Assembly: GCA_046734915.1 (NCBI GenBank)
Contig: JBKPSC010000485.1
Location: 1-11,387, forward strand
DNA length: 11,387 nucleotides
Origin: VFZL01 sp046734915
Lineage (GTDB): Bacteria > Acidobacteriota > Vicinamibacteria > Vicinamibacterales > CAVVIG01
Reading direction: 5' to 3'
The translations under genes and the position numbers were made by a program. The notes under the pieces were generated by a model that saw nothing but the letters and a program-made list of their open reading frames with translations, did not search any database and was not told where the DNA came from. Positions 1 through 6,953 of this stretch are shown here, in pieces (positions within the stretch are counted from its first letter, which is position 1; every line of letters starts with the position of its first letter).

Positions 1-167
1 GCCCTTGAGGGGCACCCATTCATCGGGTCGTACATGACGCCGGAGTGGTAAGCCGCCACCGGACAGGTCAACAGCAGGATGAGTCCCAGCAAGGCATAGC
101 ATCTGACGTCGCGATCTCCGTTTTTGAACAGCGCGACCGAAACCGACCCCAAGGCGAAGCTGGCCAC
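1..167 (-). CDS. Small membrane protein, 5' part only (runs off left edge)
   Basis: One minus-strand frame here reads as a membrane protein: a hydrophobic stretch (VPVASFALGSVSVALF), a short charged loop (KNGDRD), a second strongly hydrophobic stretch (YALLGLILLLTCPVAAY), then SGVMYDP up to the window edge. No stop is met before base 1, so the C-terminus is missing. I do not recognise the family. The start is uncertain. The only standard start codon in this frame after the regulator ends is GTG at 167, which has no clear ribosome site. An ATG at 195 has an AAGGA-like site about 9 nt upstream, but lies one frame off and would give a basic, non-membrane peptide, so a frameshift or sequencing error near 170-195 is possible. 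It lies downstream of the regulator on the same strand, with a gap of about 130 bp. Confidence 0.35.
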   Translation of the reverse strand, partial: MASFALGSVSVALFKNGDRDVRCYALLGLILLLTCPVAAYHSGVMYDPMNGCPSR

Positions 168-294
168 GGGAACGACCGCACTGTAGCGGCGGCATCGGAG
201 CGAGTCCTTGCCGTTCTCCGAAATGTTCCGAATTTTTCGGGCAGAACCGGGCGAAGGGTCGCGACGGAGCGGGAAGACCGGGCGGAATTGCCGA

Positions 295-2541
295 TCAGCG
301 ACGGTCGAGGCCCTCGAGAATCCAGAGGTTCGAGGACACTTCACTGACCGGGACGATCAAGCGATCGCCCCCGGCCGAGAGCCCCAGCTGTTTGAGGCGG
401 GAGGGGATGACCTGCGACGAATGGTCGAACGACGTCACCTGGAACGGCTCGCCAACGGACTGTCCCGTCGCCGGGTCGAAGCGGCGGCCCCACACATTGA
501 ACAACCCGCTCCGGTTCGACAGGAAGTACAGGATCGAGCCATCAGGGGACCAGCGCGGGTGATCATCGAAGAATGTCCCGTCGGTGATTGCCCGGGCCGG
601 GCCGCCGTCGACGTCAACCACCTGCAGCGCCGAAGCCCCGGCTTTGCCGGCGGCGTACGCCACCCACCGCTGATTGGGCGAGAGTCGGGCAAGGCGGAGC
701 ATCGCGTCGCGATCCGCCACCAGCGTGCGAACACGCTCGCCCGCATGCGAGGCGTCCGCGCGCACGAGTCGAACCTCAGAGAACCCCGCCGGGCTCCGCC
801 AGCCCCCCAACAACCAGCGGCCATCGGGAGCCCAATCGAACACATAGTCCAGCGTGCCCGCGATGGACTGGACGACACGCTCGTTCCCGCCGGACAGGAG
901 GGCGGAGACCACCTCGGGGCGCGACGGCCTGGGAACGTCGCGCGCATAGAACACTTCCCGGCTGTCGGCGGCCCAGCGCAGCACAATCCTGTTCCGCCGG
1001 TCGCCTTTGACGAGCACGGTCTCGTCGCCCGTTCGCAGATCGCGCACCCGCACTTCGCGAACATCGCCGCGCTCGGCGTTGTACACCAGCCGTGATCCGT
1101 CGGGCGACATATCCGGCGACAGCGCGTCGAACGCATCCGAGGTCAACGCTTCCCCATGCCCGAGTAACCGCCCCACGCGCGCGTCGAACGGAAACGACCA
1201 CAGGCGCACCCGTTCGTGCCGCGAGACGAAGGCGAGTCGCGTGCCGTCCCTCGAGAGCTGGGGCTCCGTGTTGAGATCCGACGCGGTGGTCAAACGCTCG
1301 GGTCCGCCCGTCCAGGCAAACGTCTGCGGATCAACGCTGACCTTCCACAGGTTGCGCACGCCGTGCGACTCGCCTTCGAACACCAAGGCATCGCCTCGAG
1401 GCGACCAGTTGAAGGCGAATGGGCATCCGTCAACGTCGGCGAATCGCAACCCGCTGCGTTCGAGTTGCGACAGGACTCCTGGGCTGATGGCCGATCGCAC
1501 GACATCGGACTCGTCGACGGCAATCGTCCAAAAACTAAGGCCGGCGCCTGGTTGCGTGCCCCACACCGAGACGTGCCGCGAGTCGGGGTGCCACGCAAAT
1601 CGGATCACGCCGAACCCGCGCAGGAAATCCTTCAGGATCCGTCGCGGCGACCCGTCGGGCGTCGACACGTACAGCTGGGGCAGGCTCCCGTCTGAGTGTG
1701 TGAACAGAATCAATGACCCGTCGGGCGACCATTTCGGCGAGTCTCCAAATGGCGCGATGGCCGTGACGGTGCCGCCAGCACTCGGGACGACGCGAATACC
1801 GCCCTCCGCCCCAAGAGTCGCGAACGCGATGCGCGTCCCGTCCGGCGACCAGTCCGGCTCTGCATCCGGCAAGGGAGAATCCGTGAGCCGCACAGGGGCG
1901 CCACCGGCGACGGACTGGAGCCAGATGTCGCCGTGGCCCGATCGATCCGAGCTGTACGCAATCGTCCGTCCGTCCGGCGACCATGCGGGGTTCGCCTGAA
2001 CACCGGTGTCGAACGTCAACTGCCACAGGGCCCTCGGTGACGACGCCGCCCCGGGCAGCCCACGACCAAGGAGCATCCTGGCCGTCAGCCCACCAAACGC
2101 GAGAGCGCCTGCCAGAGCGAGCACACCATAGAGACCCGGGGCGAGACGGGACGTCGAGAGCTGAGGGCTCGCCGCTGCCGGAGGTGGATCGTCGATGACC
2201 TCCCGCTCTTCGACCGTCGCCACGAACTTGTAGCCCAGGCCCGGGACCGTCACGATGAATCGATGCGGGCTTCGACTGTCCTCCAGCGTCTTCCGGAGGG
2301 TCGACATCTGCTTGGTGAGATTGCTTTCCTCTACCACCGCTCCACGCCAGGCCTCGCGAAGAAAGTCATCCTTCTCGACGACCCGTCCACGGTGTCTGAC
2401 CAGTGTGACGAGCATGTCAAAGGCTCTCGACCCAAGGTGGACAGGGCAGCCGTCCCGAGACAGGCTTCGAGTGACGGTATCTATGGTGAACGGCGAAAAG
2501 ACGTAGTAGCGAGGCGGGCGAGGAGGGCTTGTGGAATCCAT
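295..2541 (-). CDS. Membrane-anchored winged-helix regulator with periplasmic TolB/PD40 propeller
   Basis: A 748-residue protein in three parts. Residues about 10-110 are an OmpR/PhoB (CadC/ToxR-like) winged helix, with LGSRAFDMLVTLVRH, the recognition region SNLTKQMSTLRKTL and the wing VPGLGYKFVA. Residues about 134-158 form a single membrane helix (LYGVLALAGALAFGGL). The rest is a propeller with WSPDG-type PD40 motifs near residues 187, 231, 271, 379 (WSPRG), 478 (MSPDG), 570 (WAPDG) and 664. By family knowledge the N-terminus binds DNA in the cytoplasm and the propeller sits in the periplasm as a presumed sensor. There is no receiver domain, so this is a one-component regulator rather than a two-component partner. 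The ATG at 2541 places the winged helix immediately after a short proline-rich leader; no strong ribosome site is visible. Such fusions are frequent in Acidobacteriota. Target genes and ligand are unknown. Confidence 0.93.
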   Translation of the reverse strand: MDSTSPPRPPRYYVFSPFTIDTVTRSLSRDGCPVHLGSRAFDMLVTLVRHRGRVVEKDDFLREAWRGAVVEESNLTKQMSTLRKTLEDSRSPHRFIVTVPGLGYKFVATVEEREVIDDPPPAAASPQLSTSRLAPGLYGVLALAGALAFGGLTARMLLGRGLPGAASSPRALWQLTFDTGVQANPAWSPDGRTIAYSSDRSGHGDIWLQSVAGGAPVRLTDSPLPDAEPDWSPDGTRIAFATLGAEGGIRVVPSAGGTVTAIAPFGDSPKWSPDGSLILFTHSDGSLPQLYVSTPDGSPRRILKDFLRGFGVIRFAWHPDSRHVSVWGTQPGAGLSFWTIAVDESDVVRSAISPGVLSQLERSGLRFADVDGCPFAFNWSPRGDALVFEGESHGVRNLWKVSVDPQTFAWTGGPERLTTASDLNTEPQLSRDGTRLAFVSRHERVRLWSFPFDARVGRLLGHGEALTSDAFDALSPDMSPDGSRLVYNAERGDVREVRVRDLRTGDETVLVKGDRRNRIVLRWAADSREVFYARDVPRPSRPEVVSALLSGGNERVVQSIAGTLDYVFDWAPDGRWLLGGWRSPAGFSEVRLVRADASHAGERVRTLVADRDAMLRLARLSPNQRWVAYAAGKAGASALQVVDVDGGPARAITDGTFFDDHPRWSPDGSILYFLSNRSGLFNVWGRRFDPATGQSVGEPFQVTSFDHSSQVIPSRLKQLGLSAGGDRLIVPVSEVSSNLWILEGLDRR

Positions 2542-2891
2542 GACCCCGGCGGGTGGGGATTCTACTCGAAAAGGACGGCACAGAAGGATTCGCGCACCGG
2601 CGGCCCTGGCGGTTCAAGGCGCGCGACGAGGTCGTGCCTCGGACGGCCGGCGGCGTCGCGGCACCAGATGGGACTGGCTGCTGCGCAAACGTTGCGGCTG
2701 TCATCGTGGCTGCAAGAGCCACCACACGCGTGAAGGTAAAAAACGGCAGCCAAGTCGGTCGATCGAGGAACGTGATTAAGACGCGAAGATTTGCAAGGAA
2801 AAACGCCTATCGCCGAAATGCTGATCGCCGTTGGGCAAACCGCTGCCGACCCTACGCTGCATGGATGAGCCAGGGTCGAAACTCTCTCCGA
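2542..2891. other. 350-bp gap with no intact gene; signal-peptide-like remnant
   Basis: This stretch separates the regulator start from the IS remnant and must contain the regulator's promoter, though I see no convincing -35/-10 pair. On the minus strand, about 2570-2770, one frame reads LPFFTFTRVVALAATMTAAT followed by FAQQPVPSGAATPP. That looks like a secretion signal with an AxA-type cleavage site, then a proline/alanine linker. The frame then degenerates into arginine-rich shadow sequence and runs into the regulator gene out of frame. It may be the truncated start of a lost secreted protein, or chance. Confidence 0.3.
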
Positions 2892-3235
2892 TCATGCCGG
2901 TTTACTCGAAGCAGCCGAGAGCAGTTCGACGCGATAGCCGAGCGTTCGCAGTTCGCGGATCATCTTCCGCGCTCGCACCTTCTTCGCCTCTGCGCTGACG
3001 GCGGGTCCGTGTTCCTCGTACCGCACGCCTTGGTGAAGGATCTTCCAGATGAACCGACCAGAGCCGGTGGGCGATGGCGCCGATGCCTTGAGCATGTCCA
3101 AGGCGCGGGACGAGCCGACGTTACACGATGGCGAAGATGGTGCCCTGAGCCTTCACCGCAGCGTTGGCCGCTGGATTCAGGACGCGTCGCATCTGCCGGT
3201 TGCCCTGGGCACCGACACCCAGGAGGGGCCGGACC
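2892..3235 (-). pseudogene. IS110-family transposase, C-terminal remnant with nonsense codon and frameshift
   Basis: Read on the minus strand, bases about 3235 to 3124 give GVGAQGNRQMRRVLNPAANA then AVKAQGTIFAIV, the well-known IS110-type C-terminal region (transposase_20-like GN..MRRVL motif). A TAA at 3121-3123 stands where the family usually has Tyr. The same frame then continues RRLVPRLGHAQGIGAIAHRL. At about 3058 the sequence must shift by one base (TGGTCGG where TGTCGG would restore LCRFIWK), and the second frame continues RFIWKILHQGVRYEEHGPAV and AKKVRARKMIRELRTLGYRV to a TGA at 2892. All N-terminal catalytic parts (the DEDD half) are absent. The fragment is therefore dead. IS110 elements lack obvious terminal inverted repeats, so exact ends cannot be set. 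It begins just after the stop of the metal-binding protein gene. Confidence 0.82.
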
Positions 3236-3250
3236 TCAGGTCGGCCCGAT

Positions 3251-4192
3251 TCAGTACGGCGATTCCTCGACCGGAACATCGAAGGCGACGGTGTTGACGA
3301 CGCCGAGTCGCTGAAACTGCATCCACACCCGATAGACACCCTCACGTGGAAAGGACAGGTCGAACCGAAGCGCCCGGCTCGCGTTGCTCGAGTCTCCGTC
3401 TTCCAGAACGGGATGCTCGTGCACCATGTCGATCAGGTCGGCGCTCGCCGCCAGCAGATGACCCCACGCGCCGAGATACGGCTCGAGCCCCTGATTCGGC
3501 GTGAGGCGCAGCACGAGCGCCGTCTTTTCGCGGGCGACCACCCGCTTCGGCACCAACTCGAGCTCCGCGCGCGCGTTTTCACTCGCTTTGGGTGCGACGC
3601 TGGCGGGAATGCGCGGCGATTCCAGTGAAACGCCCGGTCCCGGGACGATCACGGTGCTGGTGACGAGTTGCGGGGTTCCGCCGGACGGATAGAAATCGCT
3701 CAACACGCGATACATCCCCGGTTTGGGGAAGCGCACGTCGAGCCGGAAATCCTCATTCGGCTGCCGCTCCGGATGCGTGTGCAGGAAGAACGACAGATCC
3801 TGGCTGACGACGAACACGTGATAGAGCTTCTCGTGGACGACCTCGAATCGGCGTACGGGCGTCTGCGTGCGCGGGTCGGTGAGTCCGAACGTAAGGCGTG
3901 TCAGCACGCCGGCGCGAGGCAGCACCGGATCGACGGTCAGCTCGAGGGGGTATTCGACGATGTCGGGTGCGCCTTCAACCAGCGTCATGCCGCATCGCGG
4001 ACAGCGGCCGGCTCGGATAGAGCGGACCTGCGGGTCCATGGGACAGTAGAAGCTCGCCGCCTGCTCATCGTCGAGATCGTGGGTGTGGTTGAACGAGAGC
4101 GCGTCGAGCGCCGCTAGCACGCGCGGATCCGGCGTCCTGGCGGTCGCCAGGCAGAACAGCGTGACCGCCAGGACGACCGAGATTCGCGTCAC
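3251..4192 (-). CDS. Secreted heavy-metal-binding-domain protein with two HxHP repeats
   Basis: A 313-residue protein. Residues 1-19 look like a signal peptide (ISVVLAVTLFCLATA). Residues about 48-73 match the heavy-metal-binding domain seen near copper efflux systems: YCPMDPQV, then GRCPRCGMTLV (Cys50, Met52, Cys64, Cys67, Met69). The remainder holds two similar beta-sandwich-like units, about 85-185 and 205-310, resembling YtkA-type domains. Each has an HxHP motif (LHTHP at 137-141, VHEHP at 257-261) and a following FPxxGxYRV strand (155-163, 281-289). HTH at 36-38 adds further histidines. A role in binding copper or another soft metal in the periplasm is inferred. The start is a GTG at 4192, with only 7 bp between the upstream gene's stop codon and this start, so it is very probably translated from the same mRNA. 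No strong Shine-Dalgarno site is present, which fits translational coupling. Confidence 0.85.
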   Translation of the reverse strand: MTRISVVLAVTLFCLATARTPDPRVLAALDALSFNHTHDLDDEQAASFYCPMDPQVRSIRAGRCPRCGMTLVEGAPDIVEYPLELTVDPVLPRAGVLTRLTFGLTDPRTQTPVRRFEVVHEKLYHVFVVSQDLSFFLHTHPERQPNEDFRLDVRFPKPGMYRVLSDFYPSGGTPQLVTSTVIVPGPGVSLESPRIPASVAPKASENARAELELVPKRVVAREKTALVLRLTPNQGLEPYLGAWGHLLAASADLIDMVHEHPVLEDGDSSNASRALRFDLSFPREGVYRVWMQFQRLGVVNTVAFDVPVEESPY

Positions 4193-4199
4193 CGGTGTG

Positions 4200-5492
4200 C
4201 TACTTCTTGCCGGAGGGCCACGGCGCGCCTTCGTGCGCGGCGGTCACGGACCCGATTCCCTTGTACACGAACTTCTGCACGCGCTGACCGCGATAGGTCT
4301 CCGTGGTGTAGAGGTTGCCCTTCGAGTCGGTGGCGATGCTGTGCAGTGCGTAGAACTGGCCGGGTTGGCGGCCGCCGCTGCCGAAGCTGTAGATCTCCTT
4401 CATTGCCTCTCGATCGAAGACGTGGATCTTATGGTTCGCGCCATCCGCGACGTAGAGGTACTTCTGCTGCGGATCTCTCGAGAGCGCGATTTCCCAGACC
4501 GATCCGTCGCCCTTCGTGTTGGTTTCGAGGAACACCTCTTTGACGAACGTGCCGTCGGTCCTGAAAATCTGAATGCGGTCGTTCACGCGATCGCACACAT
4601 ACACCAGGCCGTCGTTCGTCGGCTGGGCGCAGTGGACCGGGTTGCGGAACTGCTGCGCCGGCGGTTGGCCGGGCTCGTACGGGGGGAGCGTGTCGTCGGT
4701 CGGCTTCTTCCCGTACGCGCCCCACGAGCGTTTGAACTTCAGCGTGTCCGGATCCCAGACCGACACACGGTGATTGCCGTAGCCGTCGGCGGCGATCAGC
4801 TCGTTCGTCTTCGGATCGAAGCGGATCTGCGCGACGCCTCGCACGTTGTCGTTGTCGAGGCTGCCCTTGCTGCCGTTCGCACGCCCGATCTGGCCCAGGT
4901 ACTGGCCCGTCTGGCTGAATTTCAGGATGAAGCTGTCGTGGTACATCCGAACGCCCGGGGTGGCGACGCCCGCTTCGGCGCTAGGAGGAGCGGCGGGCGC
5001 CGCGCCACGACCGGCCGCGGCAAACTGCGCCGCGCTGCCGGGAGGCGGACCCGGTTGACCAGCGCCGTTGGCGCCGAGCCAGACGTTGCCCTTGCTGTCG
5101 ACGGTGATCCCGTGATTCGACGTCGGCCAGTCGTGGCCCTCGACGCGGCCCCACGAGTGAATCAGATTGCCGGTTGAGTCGAAGGCGAGCACATCGGGTG
5201 CGGCCGTGCAGCAGTCGGCCTCTTTTCTGGTGAGGTACGACTCTTTCGCTTCGAGCGATCCTGGCCGGTGCACGATCCACACGTTGTCCGACGCATCGAT
5301 TGCCAGCCCAATTGTCTGTCCGATGACCCAATTGTTCGGCAGCGGCTTGGGCCAGAACGGGTCCACTTCGAACTTGGGCGCCATCTCGCCGGCCGCCTGA
5401 ACGACGCTCCGGCGATCGACCAGCCGCGATCCTGCCGCCAACGCAGCGGCCAGGGTCACGATCGCTGCGCACACACACAGTTTCTGCCTCAT
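4200..5492 (-). CDS. Secreted NHL-repeat propeller, PAL-like (peptidyl-alpha-hydroxyglycine lyase family)
   Basis: A 430-residue protein with a signal peptide (VCAAIVTLAAALAAG) and six NHL-type blades. The family includes peptidyl-alpha-hydroxyglycine alpha-amidating lyase (PAL), which splits hydroxyglycine peptides into amide and glyoxylate using zinc. The expected PAL positions all appear by motif alignment: Arg76 (VWIVHRPG), His127 (NHGITVDSKGN), Tyr238 (ADGYGNHRV), His287 (VHCAQ) and His384 (LHSIATDSKGNLY). A low-complexity Gly/Pro/Ala insert lies at about 143-180, between blades. An upstream in-frame extension to 5951 is rejected, because ATG at 5492 has a GAGGAG site and begins the signal peptide. 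No partner monooxygenase is in the window, so the true substrate is unknown. It is the first gene of an operon with the metal-binding protein and is transcribed from the promoter at 5544-5571. Confidence 0.9.
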   Translation of the reverse strand: MRQKLCVCAAIVTLAAALAAGSRLVDRRSVVQAAGEMAPKFEVDPFWPKPLPNNWVIGQTIGLAIDASDNVWIVHRPGSLEAKESYLTRKEADCCTAAPDVLAFDSTGNLIHSWGRVEGHDWPTSNHGITVDSKGNVWLGANGAGQPGPPPGSAAQFAAAGRGAAPAAPPSAEAGVATPGVRMYHDSFILKFSQTGQYLGQIGRANGSKGSLDNDNVRGVAQIRFDPKTNELIAADGYGNHRVSVWDPDTLKFKRSWGAYGKKPTDDTLPPYEPGQPPAQQFRNPVHCAQPTNDGLVYVCDRVNDRIQIFRTDGTFVKEVFLETNTKGDGSVWEIALSRDPQQKYLYVADGANHKIHVFDREAMKEIYSFGSGGRQPGQFYALHSIATDSKGNLYTTETYRGQRVQKFVYKGIGSVTAAHEGAPWPSGKK

Positions 5493-5496
5493 AGAT

Positions 5497-5502
5497 CTCC
5501 TC
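5497..5502 (-). promoter_or_regulatory. Ribosome binding site GAGGAG for the PAL-like gene
   Basis: GAGGAG on the minus strand, 4 nt upstream of the ATG at 5492. It decides the start against the longer open frame reaching 5951. Confidence 0.8.
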
Positions 5503-5541
5503 GTCTTGTCGGGCGTCACGCGGCGGAATCCCCGCATGCGC

Positions 5542-5551
5542 GGTATATACC
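5542..5551. repeat. Perfect 10-bp palindrome GGTATATACC in the divergent promoter
   Basis: GGTATATACC is its own reverse complement and covers the -10 element of the minus-strand promoter. It could be a repressor half-site or only the -10 itself; a single short palindrome is weak evidence for an operator. Confidence 0.35.
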
Positions 5552-5571
5552 TTTTTCCGCCGCCATGTAAA
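5544..5571 (-). promoter_or_regulatory. Sigma70-type promoter for the PAL-like / metal-binding operon
   Basis: On the minus strand, TTTACA (5566-5571) is followed after a 16-bp spacer by TATATA (5544-5549). Transcription would start near 5537, giving a leader of about 45 nt before the ATG at 5492, with the GAGGAG site in the right place. The spacer and AT-rich boxes stand out in a GC-rich background. Confidence 0.6.
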
Positions 5572-5573
5572 CT
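5568..5573 (+). promoter_or_regulatory. Possible -10 element (TAAACT) for the HupE-like pair, leaderless start
   Basis: TAAACT fits the TANNNT -10 pattern and ends 6 bases before the ATG at 5580, which has no Shine-Dalgarno site. Together these fit a leaderless transcript starting at or next to the ATG. There is no clear -35 box. The motif overlaps the -35 of the opposite promoter, so the two directions may compete. Confidence 0.3.
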
Positions 5574-5579
5574 CTGAAA

Positions 5580-6953
5580 ATGCGCGGCGGGGCATGCCGT
5601 CCGATTCGCTGTAGCTGGCTCGCGCTGCTCGCGGGCGTGGGCAGTGTCCTCGTGACGCGGCCGGTCGACGCGGTCACTCGGCCGATCCCTGAAGTGGTCG
5701 ACGTTACGGTGTTCGCCCGCCAGCAGGAGCGCCAGCTCGACTTGCTCGTCCGCGTTCCGCTTGCGGCCCTGAGGGAAATCGAGTTCCCAACGCGAGGCGC
5801 CGCCGGGTATCTGGACCTCGCCGCGTTGAGAACCATGCTGCCTGGCGCCGCGCGCTACTGGATTGCGAACGGGTTCGACGTGCTCGAAGACGGCGTCGCA
5901 GTGGTGAGGCCGGACGTCGCCGGCGCGCACATCTCGATCAGCGCGGATCAATCGTTTGACTCGTACGAGCAGGCGCGGGCCCGCTTCGTATCGCCAGACG
6001 TGGCGGCCGATGACGATCTACTGTGGCAGCAGGTGTGGCTCGACGTTCGCCTGCTCTACGCGCTGAGCTCGAGCGACCGGCGGGTGGCGATCAGTCCACG
6101 GCTTGCGGCCTTGGGTGTGCGGGTCTCGACGCGGATGACGGTCGTCGATGCCGCCGGGCATCGATCGCTCTCCTTCGACGGCGACCCCGGCTTGATCTAC
6201 CTCGATCCGCATTGGATCGATGTGGCAGGGCCGTTCCTTCTGCGCGGCATCCGCGTGCTGTTGGGGCGCGCGGATCTGCTCCTGATGCTTTCTTGCCTGG
6301 TGCTCCCATTTCAGCGCTTCCGCCCGATCGTTCCAGCCGCGCTCACGTTCACGAGCGCGTTCATCCTGGCGCTCGCGGCATCGGCGGCGGGCCTGACGCC
6401 CGGTGCGCTGTGGTTCAGGCCGCTCATCGACACGTTCACCGCAGCCGCGGTACTCCTCGCCGCGTGCGCCAACATCGCCGGCGCGGTCACGCCGAGACGT
6501 CGCGCGCTGCTGGCGCTCGGTGCTGGTGCCGTCAGCGGTGTCAGCTGTGCGTTCGTCCTCCGCACTGTCCTGCAGTTCGGCGGCCCATATGTCGTCACCT
6601 CGCAGGTGTGTTTTGGCGCGGGCGTCGTTATCGCGATGGCCGCGACGGTCGCGCTGTTCGTTCCGGTTGTGTCTTTTCTGTTCTCGTTCGCGAGAACCGA
6701 GCGTCTCGAACGGATCATCGTGTCGGCGTTGGCGGCGGACACCGCGTGGGGGTGGTTGGCGGACCGGTGGGAACAGCTCCGCAAGGTTCCGTGGCAGGGC
6801 GCATTCGAGGCCAGTGCCACGGCAGCGCTGAGCACGATGGCAGTCGTCGTGCTCGCCGGCGGCGTGGTGTGGGCCGTCAACGAGTGGCTCAAGTCGCACC
6901 GCTTCGCCGAGGAGGCGATCATGCCGCCGTCGAAACGTGAGACGCCCGCATGA
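5580..6953 (+). CDS. HupE/UreJ-like membrane protein, first of a tandem pair
   Basis: A 457-residue protein: N-terminal hydrophobic signal (LALLAGVGSVLV), an extracytoplasmic domain of about 180 residues, then about six membrane segments from residue 215 to 436. In layout it matches the HupE/UreJ_2 family, whose core normally reads G..HIL.G.DHLLF followed by FTLAHSITL. Here the equivalent region is LRGIRVLLGRADLLLML (221-237) and LTFTSAFILALAA (255-267), so the histidines and the DH pair thought to bind metal in HupE/UreJ are gone. A late motif LQFGGPYVVTSQVCFGAG (331-348) is shared with the next gene. The pair arose by duplication (inference). There is no Shine-Dalgarno site before the ATG; a leaderless start is suggested. 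The stop overlaps the next start by ATGA, so the two are co-translated. Function unknown; a transport or assembly role in the membrane is only a guess. Confidence 0.8.
   Translation: MRGGACRPIRCSWLALLAGVGSVLVTRPVDAVTRPIPEVVDVTVFARQQERQLDLLVRVPLAALREIEFPTRGAAGYLDLAALRTMLPGAARYWIANGFDVLEDGVAVVRPDVAGAHISISADQSFDSYEQARARFVSPDVAADDDLLWQQVWLDVRLLYALSSSDRRVAISPRLAALGVRVSTRMTVVDAAGHRSLSFDGDPGLIYLDPHWIDVAGPFLLRGIRVLLGRADLLLMLSCLVLPFQRFRPIVPAALTFTSAFILALAASAAGLTPGALWFRPLIDTFTAAAVLLAACANIAGAVTPRRRALLALGAGAVSGVSCAFVLRTVLQFGGPYVVTSQVCFGAGVVIAMAATVALFVPVVSFLFSFARTERLERIIVSALAADTAWGWLADRWEQLRKVPWQGAFEASATAALSTMAVVVLAGGVVWAVNEWLKSHRFAEEAIMPPSKRETPA

Noticed and set aside
228..240. Hairpin CCGAATTTTTCGG as a terminator after the regulator
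   Set aside because: The stem is only 4-5 bp with no following T-run on the minus strand, and it lies close to the start of the next putative gene.
208..1999. Long plus-strand open frames opposite the regulator (208-1095, 1007-1999)
   Set aside because: They are mirror frames of a clearly coding, motif-rich minus-strand gene in GC-rich DNA. Their translations are Arg/Pro-rich and show no domain or ribosome site.
4083..5177. 364-residue plus-strand open frame opposite the PAL-like operon
   Set aside because: Val/Ala/Arg-rich shadow of the minus-strand genes, with no recognisable motif and no gap in the opposing coding sequence.
5493..5951. N-terminal extension of the PAL-like gene up to 5951
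   Set aside because: The extension overlaps the HupE-like gene on the other strand, has no signal-like sequence and lies upstream of the promoter. ATG at 5492 has a GAGGAG site and begins the signal peptide.
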